A stretch of DNA of 64,000 nt from Novosphingobium album (ex Liu et al. 2023) (GCF_029076845.1 NZ_JARESE010000062.1:62001-126000); one strand, 5' to 3'. Numbered from the stretch's first letter, positions 24,943 through 33,819 are shown. Notes: generated by a model from the sequence alone, not told the origin. Numbers and translations are program-made.

Positions 24943-25030
24943 TTGTCCCGGCTTGCCGCATTTTCCGGGCCGTCGGCGCAGGGCGGCGCAAGGTCGGGCA
25001 TTCCGCAACGGTTCAGCCGCGCGGGTGTTG

Positions 25031-25423
25031 ATGGCGCCGATGCGAATGCTTGCCCTTCTTGGCGCCGTGGCTCTTGCCGGATGCGCTGTCCCTCCGCCGC
25101 CCCAGCAGGGGCCCGCCCCGCTGATCCACGCCCGGATCGGCCGGACCGTCATGGTCGATGGCCCCAAAGTCACGCCGCTCGCCGTGCTGGAAGACAGCCG
25201 CTGCCCGATGAACGCGCGCTGCGTCTGGGCCGGCCGCGTCCGCATCAGCGCGCGGATCGACCTTGGCGCGCGCAGCGAGACGCGCGAACTGACGCAAGGC
25301 GAGCCGATCCGCGTCGCCGACGGCACGCTGGAACTGGTGGAGGTGCAGCCCGACCGGCGCACCGACACCACGATCGCGCCGCGGGATTACCGCTTCGGCC
25401 TGCGCTTCATGGGCGGGGTATAG
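25031..25423 (+). CDS. Small secreted lipoprotein of unknown function
   Basis: 130 residues if started at 25031; ATGs at 25040 and 25046 are alternatives. The lipoprotein signal peptide MRMLALLGAVALAGCAVPP ends in the lipobox LAGC, so the protein should be lipid-anchored after export. The mature part is beta-rich, with a PMNARCVWAGRVRISARI segment and a C-terminal RDYRFGLRFMGGV. This pattern (ED-RCP-N--CVWAG) is seen in a group of uncharacterised bacterial lipoproteins; a C-x-x-x-x-x-C pair may form a disulfide. Function unknown. Confidence 0.72.
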   Translation: MAPMRMLALLGAVALAGCAVPPPPQQGPAPLIHARIGRTVMVDGPKVTPLAVLEDSRCPMNARCVWAGRVRISARIDLGARSETRELTQGEPIRVADGTLELVEVQPDRRTDTTIAPRDYRFGLRFMGGV

Positions 25424-25487
25424 CCGCGCGCCTGGTCGATAACGCTCCCGTCGAGCCCCATCCGCAAAACCCGCGCTCGCCAAACGA

Positions 25488-25532
25488 AAGCCCCTCCCCC
25501 GCGCATCGGCGGGAGAGGGGCTTGCCGTTTTT
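25488..25532. terminator. Rho-independent terminator between convergent lipoprotein and E1 beta genes
   Basis: AAGCCCCTC (25488-25496) pairs with GAGGGGCTT (25515-25523), and further GC pairs extend inward. On the plus strand TTTTT follows at 25528-25532. On the minus strand the stem is followed by a short TTTCGTTT. It serves the lipoprotein gene and can also stop the E1 operon. Confidence 0.75.
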
Positions 25533-25555
25533 GGTCGGGCCGTGCCGCCGGGCAA

Positions 25556-26581
25556 TCAGCCCTGGGCGCAGAGCTTCTTCGCCTCGGCCACCACGGCGGG
25601 CGGCTGGACGAGATAGGCATCTTCCAGCTTCTTGGCGAAAGGCACCGCGCAATAAGGCGCGCCAAGGCGGCCGACGGGGGCCTTGAGCTTGCCGAACAGC
25701 GCTTCCTGCACGGTCGCGGCGATTTCGGCGCCGGGGCCGAAGTTCTTGCCGGCTTCATGCACGATGAGCAGGCGGCCGGTCTTCTCGGCCGAAGCCAGCA
25801 CCGCTTCCTTGTCCCACGGCGAGATCGTGCGCAAGTTGATCACTTCGGCCGAGATGCCCGCTTCGGCCAGTTCGGCCACCGCCTGCATCACGGTGAACAT
25901 CATCTGCCCGTAGGAAACGATGGTCACGTCGCTGCCTTCCTGCACGACTTGCGCCTTACCCAGCGGGATCGGGCCCTGGTTGACCGGCGTATCCATCGGC
26001 ACGAACAGCGTCTTGCCGCTTTCGATGATCATCACCGGATCGGGGTCCTGGATCGCCGAGAGGTAGAGACCCTTGAAGTCCGCCGGAGTCCAGGGGATCA
26101 CCACCTTGATGCCGGCGGTGTGGCAGAACCACGCCTCGTAGAAGTCGGCGTGCTGGCCGGCGGTCTGGTTGCCCGCGCCGGTGAGCGTGCGGATCACCAG
26201 CGGCACCTGGCTCTGGCCGCCCGACATGAAGCGCAGCTTGGCCGCGTGGTTGACGATCATGTCCATGGCGACGGTGGTGAAGTTCATCAGCATGATCTCG
26301 GCCACCGGCTTGTAGCCGCCCATCGCCGCGCCGATCGCCGCGCCGATGATCGCCTGCTCGGCGATCGGGGTGGAGCGCACGCGCAGATCGCCGAACTTGG
26401 TGGAAAGGCCGCGCGTCACGCCGATCACGCCGCCGCCTTCGCGGTCGGCCACGTCCTCGCCCAGGACGAGGACCTTGGGATCGGCTTCCATCGCTTCCAT
26501 CAGCGCGGCGTTGATCGCCTGCATGCCATTCATCTTGACCATCTCGGTGGTCGCTGCGGGTTCAACGGTATCGGTGCTCAT
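25556..26581 (-). CDS. 2-oxo-acid dehydrogenase E1 component, beta subunit (PdhB/AcoB type)
   Basis: 341 residues. The transketolase-like core has VLGEDVADREGG, STPIAEQAIIGAAIGAAMGG and the conserved GQSQVPLVIRTLTGAG. The C-terminal transketolase domain starts near residue 205 with DVTIVSYGQMM. With the alpha subunit it forms the TPP-dependent decarboxylase of a pyruvate, acetoin or branched-chain-type complex. It overlaps the alpha gene by four bases (ATGA). No E2 or E3 gene follows, unlike a complete pdh or aco operon, so the pair must use subunits encoded elsewhere or act on a special 2-oxo acid or acetoin-like substrate. Confidence 0.9.
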   Translation of the reverse strand: MSTDTVEPAATTEMVKMNGMQAINAALMEAMEADPKVLVLGEDVADREGGGVIGVTRGLSTKFGDLRVRSTPIAEQAIIGAAIGAAMGGYKPVAEIMLMNFTTVAMDMIVNHAAKLRFMSGGQSQVPLVIRTLTGAGNQTAGQHADFYEAWFCHTAGIKVVIPWTPADFKGLYLSAIQDPDPVMIIESGKTLFVPMDTPVNQGPIPLGKAQVVQEGSDVTIVSYGQMMFTVMQAVAELAEAGISAEVINLRTISPWDKEAVLASAEKTGRLLIVHEAGKNFGPGAEIAATVQEALFGKLKAPVGRLGAPYCAVPFAKKLEDAYLVQPPAVVAEAKKLCAQG

Positions 26582-27576
26582 GCCGGAATCTCCTCGGCAA
26601 AAACGTCGCGGCGCAGTTCATCGTCCGACGGATATTCACAGGACTGGGCGAATTCGATGGCGTCCTTCACTTCGGCCTCGATCTTCGCCTTCAGCTCTTC
26701 CAGCTGTGCTTCGGTGGCGATGCCATCGTCGATCAGCTTCTGGCGGAAGCGCGGCATCGGATCGAATTCCTTCGCCGCTTCCTTCTCGGCCGGGTCCATG
26801 TAGGCATCGGCATCGCCGAAGACGTGGCCCATGAAGCGGAAGGTCTTGCATTCGAGCAGGGTCGGCCCCTCGCCCGCCCGGGCACGCTCGATCGCGGCGT
26901 GGGCATGGGCATAGACGTCGAGCGGATCGTTGCCGTCGACGGTGTAGCCCGGCATCCCGTAGCCGATCGCGCGCTTGGCGATGAAATCGACCGAGGTGCC
27001 GTTCTCATAGCGGGTGTGCTCGGCAAAGCCGTTGTTCTGGCACACGAAGATCACCGGCAGCTTCCACACCGAGGCCAGGTTCAGCGCTTCGTGGAACGCA
27101 CCGATGTTCGAGGCGCCGTCACCGAAATAGGCGACCGTGACCTGCTTGCTGCCATCGAGCAGCGCGGCCCAGCCGAAGCCGTTGGCGATCGGCATCGAGG
27201 AGCCGACGATGCCCGTCGTCACCATCACGCCGGTTTCCGGGTGGGTGAGGTGCATCGGGCCGCCCTTGCCCTTGCAGGTGCCGTCGACCCGGCCCGAGAT
27301 CTCCGCCCAGAGCGGGCGCAGCGGCATGTCCTTGGCGACCATGTCGTGGATGCCGCGATAGATCGTGCAGATCTTGTCGTCATCGTTGAGCAGCACGGAG
27401 ATCGACGAGGGGATCGCTTCCTGGCCGCGCGCCGAATAGTACGGGGCGGTGATGCGGCCCTGGCGGATCTGCGCGCGGGTGAATTCGTCGTTGCGCTCGA
27501 TCCGCAACATGCGGCGGTAGATATCGAGCTGCGTGGCGGCATCCGGAGATGCCCGGTTGGTGAGTGTCTCGGTCAT
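26578..27576 (-). CDS. 2-oxo-acid dehydrogenase E1 component, alpha subunit (PdhA/AcoA type)
   Basis: 332 residues. The TPP motif runs from FGDGASNIGAFHEALNLA to IFVCQNNGFAEHT, and GKGGPMHL and the phosphorylation-loop-like YRGIHDMVAKD are typical. The start MTETLTNRAS at 27576 has GAGAGGGACC before it. An upstream in-frame extension lacks a ribosome binding site. It is the first gene of the two-gene E1 operon, 81 bp downstream of the acyl-CoA ligase operon on the same strand. Confidence 0.9.
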   Translation of the reverse strand: MTETLTNRASPDAATQLDIYRRMLRIERNDEFTRAQIRQGRITAPYYSARGQEAIPSSISVLLNDDDKICTIYRGIHDMVAKDMPLRPLWAEISGRVDGTCKGKGGPMHLTHPETGVMVTTGIVGSSMPIANGFGWAALLDGSKQVTVAYFGDGASNIGAFHEALNLASVWKLPVIFVCQNNGFAEHTRYENGTSVDFIAKRAIGYGMPGYTVDGNDPLDVYAHAHAAIERARAGEGPTLLECKTFRFMGHVFGDADAYMDPAEKEAAKEFDPMPRFRQKLIDDGIATEAQLEELKAKIEAEVKDAIEFAQSCEYPSDDELRRDVFAEEIPA

Positions 27577-27657
27577 GGTCCCTCTCTCGAAAACCTCCGT
27601 TGGCGAAGTGCTGAACCGCTGTTCAGTAGCCTTACCGCGCATCGTTGCAAGGGCAAG

Positions 27658-29379
27658 TCAGCCGGTGGCGGCGTTTTCCCGGTCCAGCCGGCGGACGGCC
27701 AGCTCCCGCACTTGCGCGGACTTGACCTTTTCGCTGCCGGTGATGGCATAATCCTCGTCGGTGAAGAACAGCACGCGGCGCGGCACCTTGAAGCTGGCGA
27801 TCTCGGCCTTGCAATGCGCGATCACGTCCGCCTCGGCCAGCGTGGCGCCATCGACCGGGACGATGCAGGCGACCACCATCTCGCCCAGCAGATCATCGGG
27901 CACGCCCACCGTCTGGGTGCGCTTTACCCCCGGAATCCGGGCGATTACGTCATCCACCTCGATCGGCGCGACATTGGCGCCGCCGGTCTTGATCATGTCG
28001 GTCAGCCGGCCTTCCCAGAAGAAGCGGCCCTGCGCATCGACATAGCCGCCATCGCCCGAGCAATAATAGCCCTCGGCATCGAAGCACTCCTCGGGCGCCT
28101 TGCCGAGATAGCCCGACATCAGCGTCGGGCCCTTGATGCACATCTCGCCGATCTGGCCGCGCGGCAGCACCCGGCCCGATATCGGCTCCACGATCTTTAG
28201 CGTGTTGCCCGGCAGCGGCGCGCCGAAGCTGCCTTCATAAAGCGCCTGCTCGGTATCGGCGGTGAAGGAGGTGCAGATCGTCATCGTCTCGGTGCAGCCG
28301 AACGACATCGGCACTTGCCAGTCGGTCCTGACCGTCGGGTGCTGCCAGATCAGCTCGCCGCGCGGGATGTAACGAAGGCTGGACAAGTCCGCGCTCGCCC
28401 AGTTCGGCGCCGCCTGGAGCCGCGCCCACTGGTGCGGACGGCCATTGAGGAAGCTGACTTTCTCGGCCTCGGCCAGGAACAGCGCTTCCTCGGCATCGAA
28501 ATAGCGCTGCAGGATCACCGCGCCGCCGGTGGAAAAGGCGGTGCCCACCACCATGCTGATATTGCCCGACCAGAAGAAGCCGTTGCCGGTCCAGCTCCTG
28601 ACCGGCTGCTTCATCGCGAAGACGCGCGGCCAGCGCCACCACTGGATGGCGAAGGCCCGCTGCGAATGGACGATGCCCTTGGGCAGGCTGGTGGTGCCCG
28701 AGGAAAAGAAGATGCCGCCGGTATCGGTGGGATGGACTCCGTCGGCCCGGGCCAGCACCAGCGCATCGGGCACCTGTGCGCCGCGCGCCAGGAAGCTGGC
28801 CCAGTGCTCCACCGCGCCGCCCGCGCGGGATTCGAGCGGATCGGCATCGCCCGGCACGCCGCCCAGCGAAACCAGGTGGCGCAGATAGGGATAGCGTTCG
28901 GACACCAGCGCACCCGGCGCGGCCGCGGCGATCGCCGGCTCAAGCCCGGTCAGCATGGCGTGGAAGTCCTTCTTCAGCACATGCTGCTCGAACAGGATCA
29001 GCGAGGCTTGCGATGCCTTGACCAGATGATCGAGTTCGGACGGGGTGGAAAAGGTGCTCAGCGCCACCGGCACGCCGCCGGCCAGCGCCACGCCGAACAG
29101 GCTGGAGAGGAATTCGGGCCGGTTGGTCATCAGGATGCCGACGCGGCTGTCCTTGCCCATGCCGCTGGCGACCAGCGCGCGCGCCACGTCCAGCGAACGG
29201 TCGAGCAGATCGGCATAGCTCCATGCCAGGCGGTGCGCCCCCTTGCGCAGCACCAGCGCCTCGCGCGGGCCGTAGCGGCTGGCGATCTCGCGCAAGTAGC
29301 CGCCGATGGTATGCGCGCCCTGCCCCGCTTCCTGATCGAGCGGCGGCCCCGCGACGATGGAAAGAGCAGCCTCGCCCAT
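27658..29379 (-). CDS. AMP-dependent acyl-CoA synthetase with a variant P-loop
   Basis: 573 residues, paralogous to the ligase at 279-1985. The ATP loop reads FFSSGTTSLPKG, where the usual glycine after TT is serine. The C-terminal GRLTDMIKTGGANVAPIEVD and the catalytic lysine in ITGSEKVKSAQVR are intact. I start at 29379 (MGEAALSIVAG), because GAGAGG lies six bases upstream; the frame extends to 29415 without a ribosome binding site. It would activate a bulky carboxylic acid. It is divergent from the quinone-oxidoreductase-like gene at 29599. Confidence 0.88.
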   Translation of the reverse strand: MGEAALSIVAGPPLDQEAGQGAHTIGGYLREIASRYGPREALVLRKGAHRLAWSYADLLDRSLDVARALVASGMGKDSRVGILMTNRPEFLSSLFGVALAGGVPVALSTFSTPSELDHLVKASQASLILFEQHVLKKDFHAMLTGLEPAIAAAAPGALVSERYPYLRHLVSLGGVPGDADPLESRAGGAVEHWASFLARGAQVPDALVLARADGVHPTDTGGIFFSSGTTSLPKGIVHSQRAFAIQWWRWPRVFAMKQPVRSWTGNGFFWSGNISMVVGTAFSTGGAVILQRYFDAEEALFLAEAEKVSFLNGRPHQWARLQAAPNWASADLSSLRYIPRGELIWQHPTVRTDWQVPMSFGCTETMTICTSFTADTEQALYEGSFGAPLPGNTLKIVEPISGRVLPRGQIGEMCIKGPTLMSGYLGKAPEECFDAEGYYCSGDGGYVDAQGRFFWEGRLTDMIKTGGANVAPIEVDDVIARIPGVKRTQTVGVPDDLLGEMVVACIVPVDGATLAEADVIAHCKAEIASFKVPRRVLFFTDEDYAITGSEKVKSAQVRELAVRRLDRENAATG

Positions 29380-29598
29380 GCCATTCCTCTCAGCCCGTGG
29401 TCTTTTCGAACGCATCGCCTAGCAGCCGCCCGAGGCCCGAGGAACGGACCGGCGCGCGCCCCGACGCGCCAGTCACGCTGCTGCGCCGCCAGAGGCAAAG
29501 CGGCCTTGGCCAGCCATCGCCCCGACGCTCGAAAAGCGGATGAAATCGCCTCGGCGACTGGTCTAGGATCGGCGAAAGACGAAGGGAGAGACAGGCCG

Positions 29599-30597
29599 AT
29601 GATGAAGCAGGCGACAGTCCAGAGCGGCAAGGGCATCGACACGATCGCGATCGCCGATGCGCCCGTTCCCGAGCCGGGCCCCGGCGAAGCGCTGATCCGC
29701 GTCAAGGCGGCAACGCTCAACTTCCGGGACATCATCGTCGCGAAAGGGCTGATCCCCGGCCTGGGCAAGGCGCCAGAGGTCGTGCCGCTGTCTTGCTCGG
29801 CCGCCGAAGTCACCGCCGTCGGCGAAGGCGTGACGCGGGTGAAAGTGGGAGACCGGGTGACGCCGCTGTTCGCACCGTTCTGGCTGACCGGCAGCCAGCC
29901 CGATTCGCGCATGTTGGGCGGCCCGATCGACGGGATCGCCCGGCAATACGCGGTGTTCCCCGCCGAAAGCCTGTGCGCCCTGCCGGACGAGCTGGGCGAT
30001 CTGGAAGGCGCGACGCTATCGTGCGCGGCGCTCACCGCATGGTCGGCGCTCACCGCGTTCCGGCCGACGCGCGCAGGCGAGTGGGTGCTGGCGCACGGCA
30101 CCGGCGGCGTCTCGATCGCGGCGCTGCAACTGGCCAAGGCGATGGGCGCCAAAGTGGCGATCACCTCCTCGTCCGACGCCAAGCTGGCGCGCGCCGCCGC
30201 GCTTGGCGCCGATGCGACGATCAACTATCGGCGCGATCCCGACTGGGCCGGAGCCGTGCGCGAAGCGGTGGGCGGCAACCGCATCGCCAACGTGGTCGAT
30301 ACCGTCGGCGCGGTGCAGTTCGACGACAACGTCGGCCTGCTGCAACCGGGCGGCCAGCTTTCCGCCATCGGGATGCTGGGCTCCGACTTCAGCTGGACGC
30401 GCGCCACGCCCGGCGTGAACCTCGCCCCGATCGGCGTCGGCAACCGCGAACAGCACGAAGCGATGACCGCCTTCATCGTCGAGCACCGCATCCGCCCGGT
30501 GGTCGATGTCGTCTATGATCTGGAGCGGCTGGCAGATGCCTATCGCCACCTCGAAAGCGGGCGGTTCTTCGGCAAGGTGGGAGTGAACCTGCTTTAA
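29599..30597 (+). CDS. Quinone-oxidoreductase-like zinc-free MDR protein
   Basis: 332 residues. LNFRDIIVAKGLIPGLG, the coenzyme-binding HGTGGVSIAALQLAKAMGA and the downstream SSSDAKLARAAALGADATINYR are typical of the MDR group that includes alcohol dehydrogenase-like and quinone reductases. No catalytic zinc Cys is present at the usual place. ATG codons at 29599 and 29602 are equivalent; GGGAGAG lies about eight bases upstream. Divergent from the acyl-CoA ligase and convergent with the PaaI thioesterase. Probable enone or enoyl reductase. Confidence 0.83.
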   Translation: MMKQATVQSGKGIDTIAIADAPVPEPGPGEALIRVKAATLNFRDIIVAKGLIPGLGKAPEVVPLSCSAAEVTAVGEGVTRVKVGDRVTPLFAPFWLTGSQPDSRMLGGPIDGIARQYAVFPAESLCALPDELGDLEGATLSCAALTAWSALTAFRPTRAGEWVLAHGTGGVSIAALQLAKAMGAKVAITSSSDAKLARAAALGADATINYRRDPDWAGAVREAVGGNRIANVVDTVGAVQFDDNVGLLQPGGQLSAIGMLGSDFSWTRATPGVNLAPIGVGNREQHEAMTAFIVEHRIRPVVDVVYDLERLADAYRHLESGRFFGKVGVNLL

Positions 30598-30643
30598 GCG
30601 TGGGCCGCCGCCCTCGCCCTGACTCGGCAGCGCCGATCACGCT

Positions 30644-31066
30644 CTAGCCAGCCGGGGTTGGAAAGACCTTGAAGATCGCGTCGGCCGAACCGATCACCTT
30701 GCCATCGGCCTTGAACAGCCCGCGCGTGAACACCATCGTGGAGGTGCGGCGCACCACTTCGGGCTCGCACGTCACGAGGCTGCCGATCTTGGCGCCGCCG
30801 GCGAACTGGTATTGCAATTGCGCCGTCGCGCAATGGGCGCCGCCGATCTCGTCGACCACCGCGATGCCAAGCGCGATATCGGCGAAAGTCATCAGCGCGC
30901 CGCCGTGGACCATGCCCATGTGATCGTTGGCCACGCGCTTGTCGGTCGGCAGCGCGACTTCGCGCGCGCCCGGCCGCCCGCGCATCCAGGTGGGGCCGAT
31001 CGCGGCCGAGAACACGGTGGTGTGGACCTGTTCCCAGCCATCGGCCGCAAGCGCGGTTTCCGCCAT
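30644..31066 (-). CDS. PaaI-family hotdog thioesterase
   Basis: 140 residues, hotdog fold. The active-site helix region is NDHMGMVHGGALMTFADIALG, shown here in part as MVHGGALMTFAD; the HGG and the following Asp/Glu position are typical of PaaI/YdiI acyl-CoA thioesterases. The start MAETALAADG at 31066 lies 10 bases after the stop of the upstream flavoprotein gene. It should hydrolyse an acyl- or aryl-CoA and may release CoA from dead-end intermediates of the pathway. Confidence 0.83.
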   Translation of the reverse strand: MAETALAADGWEQVHTTVFSAAIGPTWMRGRPGAREVALPTDKRVANDHMGMVHGGALMTFADIALGIAVVDEIGGAHCATAQLQYQFAGGAKIGSLVTCEPEVVRRTSTMVFTRGLFKADGKVIGSADAIFKVFPTPAG

Positions 31067-31076
31067 GACGCCGATG

Positions 31077-32768
31077 TCAGCCGATCTGGTTGCCAAGGCC
31101 CGCGGCGTGCTTCGCCGCGATCCAGCCGAACGTCATCGACGGGCCGACACTCGCGCCCGCGCCGGGATAGACCCGGCCCATCGGCGAAGCGGTGGCGACG
31201 CCGCAGGCATAGAGCCCTTCGATCGGCGTCCCGTCCGCCTGCAGCACGCGCGAATCGCAATCGCAGACCACGCCGCCATAAGTGCCGACATCGCCGGGGA
31301 CGATGGGGATCGCATAGAACGGCCCCTTTTCGATCGTGCCCATGCACTGGTTGGGGCCGTCCTTGAAGAAAGGATCGCCCAGCCAGTTGTCATAGGCGCG
31401 CTCGCCCCGGTGGAAATCCTCGTCCTTGCCGCCGCGCACGAAGCCGTTCCAGCGATCGACCGTGGCCTTCAGCGCGGCCGGCGGCACCTTGATCGCCTCG
31501 GCCAGCGCCTCCACGCTGTCGGCCTTGCGCATCCAGCCCGAAGCGAGCCAGTTGGCCATGTTCTTCTTGGCCGTGCCTTTGCCGGCGACGGCGTATTCAT
31601 CCATGAACTGCTGGTCCATGATCGCCCAGCTCGGGATCGCCGGCACCGTCCGGTTGCGGATCAGCATGTTCTCGCAGAACTCTTCGTATGAGCCGCCCTC
31701 GTTCAGATAGCGCACGCCGGTCTGGTCGACCTGGATCGCGTGCGGCTTGCCAGTGGTGCCCTGCGTGCCGGGCTTGACGTAATCGGTATCCCAGCCCGGC
31801 GCTTCGGACATCTGGAAGCCGACCATCTGGTCCATCTGCGCCAGCACCGCGCCCTTGCGCTCCAGCTCGACGTGCATCTCGCCCTCGTCGGTCTCGATGC
31901 CGTTCGACCATTCCTTGCGCGTGCCGGGCATGTACTTGTCGCGCATCGCCTGGTTCTGCGAGAAGCCGCCCGAATTCATCAGCACGCCCAGGTTCGCGCC
32001 GATCCGCCAGGGCTTGCCATCCTTCACGGTGACGACGCCCAGCGCCTTGCCGTTTTCCACGATCACTTCGGTGACGGGCGAATTGACGCGGACATCGGCG
32101 GCCCGCTTGTCCAGCACCGCCTTCAGCATCCGGCCTTGCAGCGCCGCGCCCGCCGTGACCCAGCGCTTGCCGGTCAGCTTGCCGATCACGACCTTGGCCG
32201 CGATCTTGAAGAAGGTCTTCTTGATCTCCCACGAATGCTTCATGAACTGCAGCTTCATGCCGTCATCAAGCTTGACCGGCATTTCCAGGAAGCCCTGCCG
32301 CAGCTTCGATGCCCAGTCCTTGCCCAGCTCGTTCTTGTCGAAAGGCAGCGCGGTGACGGTGCGGCTGGTCTTCACCCCGCCCGGATGCTCGTCATAGTAA
32401 TCGGGCCAGAAAGTCGATCCGCGTTCCAGCTGCACGCCCTGGCTGATGATGAAATCGAGCATCTTGGGCGCTTCCACCACATACGTCAGGCGCCGCTCGT
32501 GCGAGGTGCCGGGCGTGTCCGGCCCATCGGCCACGACCGAATCGAGATACTGGATGCCCTTTTCGGTGCTGTCCTCGCCCGGCTCCATGAAGCGGTTGTT
32601 GGGAATCCACATCACGCCGCCGGACTTGCAGGTGGTGCCGCCCACCCATTGCGCCTTTTCCAGAATCACGCAGGACTTGCCCGCCTGCTTCATCAGCAGC
32701 GCCGAACTCATCGAGCCGGCACCGCTGCCCACCACGATCCAGTCGAACGTCTCGTCGAATTCCGCCAT
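31077..32768 (-). CDS. FAD-dependent dehydrogenase, 3-ketosteroid-dehydrogenase/fumarate-reductase-like
   Basis: 563 residues. The FAD Rossmann motif WIVVGSGAGSMSSALLMKQ and VILEKAQWVGGTT open the protein, and the second FAD block is GLYACGVATASPMGRVYPGA. The segment VPGDVGTYGGVVCD matches the conserved catalytic-domain loop of ketosteroid dehydrogenases. Relatives desaturate steroid or other cyclic ketones, so a cyclic ketone or CoA ester is likely here; steroid specificity cannot be read from the sequence. Start 32768 has GAGG six bases upstream. It is followed by the PaaI thioesterase gene and divergent from a crotonase-fold gene. Confidence 0.85.
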   Translation of the reverse strand: MAEFDETFDWIVVGSGAGSMSSALLMKQAGKSCVILEKAQWVGGTTCKSGGVMWIPNNRFMEPGEDSTEKGIQYLDSVVADGPDTPGTSHERRLTYVVEAPKMLDFIISQGVQLERGSTFWPDYYDEHPGGVKTSRTVTALPFDKNELGKDWASKLRQGFLEMPVKLDDGMKLQFMKHSWEIKKTFFKIAAKVVIGKLTGKRWVTAGAALQGRMLKAVLDKRAADVRVNSPVTEVIVENGKALGVVTVKDGKPWRIGANLGVLMNSGGFSQNQAMRDKYMPGTRKEWSNGIETDEGEMHVELERKGAVLAQMDQMVGFQMSEAPGWDTDYVKPGTQGTTGKPHAIQVDQTGVRYLNEGGSYEEFCENMLIRNRTVPAIPSWAIMDQQFMDEYAVAGKGTAKKNMANWLASGWMRKADSVEALAEAIKVPPAALKATVDRWNGFVRGGKDEDFHRGERAYDNWLGDPFFKDGPNQCMGTIEKGPFYAIPIVPGDVGTYGGVVCDCDSRVLQADGTPIEGLYACGVATASPMGRVYPGAGASVGPSMTFGWIAAKHAAGLGNQIG

Positions 32769-32860
32769 TGCATTCCTCTTCCGCGCCTCTCGCGGCCGGG
32801 GCCGCGCGTTTGACCGCACGATAGACCGCAACTGCCCCGGTTTGGCAAGTTCGCCGCAGC

Positions 32861-32902
32861 ACTTCGCCCCGGCGATGCCTGACGGTTTCGCCGGGGCGAA
32901 GT
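32861..32902. promoter_or_regulatory. Perfect 14-bp inverted repeat in divergent promoter region
   Basis: ACTTCGCCCCGGCG (32861-32874) is the exact reverse complement of CGCCGGGGCGAAGT (32889-32902), with a 14-base spacer. It sits in the 228-bp gap between the flavoprotein (minus, start 32768) and the crotonase-fold gene (plus, start 32997). It may be an operator pair or form a strong mRNA hairpin. Confidence 0.55.
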
Positions 32903-32996
32903 CTTGGCCCGCGCGCCGGGCGCGGCAATGCGATTTCGCGCTGGCGGCTCGCGGTTCAGGCCTTATGAGCTAGCCCGAAAGAGGGAGACCGGATCC

Positions 32997-33806
32997 ATGA
33001 CCCAGACCACGCCCGCCCTGCCCCGGCTCGGCACGATCGAACTGGCCCGCGAAGGCCGGCTGCTGCGCATCACGCTGAACCGGCCCGACGCGCTCAACGC
33101 GGTAAATCTCGAACTGCATGACGATCTGGCCGAGGCGCTGTGGTTCGCGCAGTGCGATACCGGTTCGGACGTGGTGGTGCTGACCGGGGCTGGCCGCGCC
33201 TTCTCCGCCGGGGGCGATCTCGATCACATCGAGAACAACGCGCGCAACCCGCACCTGTTCGATCACGAAGCGCGCATCGCCAAGCGGATCGTCACCACCC
33301 TGCTCGATATCGACAAGCCGGTGGTCTGCCGGCTGAACGGCCACGCGGTGGGCCTGGGGGCGACGCTGGCGCTATTGTGCGATGTCATCTTCGCGGCCGA
33401 GAATGCCAAAATAGGCGATCCGCACGTCGGGCTGGGGCTGGTCGCGGGCGATGGCGGCGCGGTGATCTGGGCACAGCGCATCGGCCTGACCCGTGCCAAG
33501 GAATACCTGCTCACCGGCGACCTGCTGACCGCCGCCAGGGCGGCCGAGATCGGCCTGGTCAACCATTGCCTGCCGCTGGACGAACTGGACGCGGCCGTCG
33601 ATGCCTTCTGCGCGAAGCTGCTCAACGGCGCGACCGGCGCCATCCGCGCGACCAAGATCCTGACCAACCTGGAACTCAAGCGCCTCGCCACGGCGCTGAT
33701 GGACGCGGGCATCGCCTACGAATCGGTCTCGGTCCGCAGCGCCGACCACCTGGAAGGCATCCAGGCGCTGAAGGAAAAGCGCAAGCCGACCTTCACCGGG
33801 CGGTGA
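32997..33806 (+). CDS. Crotonase-fold (enoyl-CoA hydratase/isomerase) protein without classical catalytic Glu pair
   Basis: 269 residues. The oxyanion-hole segment AFSAGGDLDHIENN (69-81) and GHAVGLGATLALLCD (115-129) define the fold. In rat crotonase the acid/base pair is E144 and E164; the equivalent residues here are T123 and H143 (GDPHVGLGLVAGDGG). D152 might take over one role. It is therefore likely not a plain hydratase; isomerase, hydrolase or decarboxylase activities are known in such members. The start has GGGAGA before the ATG at 32997. It is a single gene, divergent from the flavoprotein. Confidence 0.86.
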   Translation: MTQTTPALPRLGTIELAREGRLLRITLNRPDALNAVNLELHDDLAEALWFAQCDTGSDVVVLTGAGRAFSAGGDLDHIENNARNPHLFDHEARIAKRIVTTLLDIDKPVVCRLNGHAVGLGATLALLCDVIFAAENAKIGDPHVGLGLVAGDGGAVIWAQRIGLTRAKEYLLTGDLLTAARAAEIGLVNHCLPLDELDAAVDAFCAKLLNGATGAIRATKILTNLELKRLATALMDAGIAYESVSVRSADHLEGIQALKEKRKPTFTGR

Positions 33807-33819
33807 GGCAAACCCCAGT

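Noticed and set aside
24902..25030. TPP riboswitch in front of thiE
   Set aside because: The conserved CUGAGA-type core and second pyrimidine-binding element are not present on the thiE strand; only a 7-bp inverted repeat is seen.
31077..32768. Firm naming as kstD (steroid degradation)
   Set aside because: Motifs fit the ketosteroid-dehydrogenase/fumarate-reductase superfamily, but no other steroid-specific gene is present in the window, so the substrate is left open.
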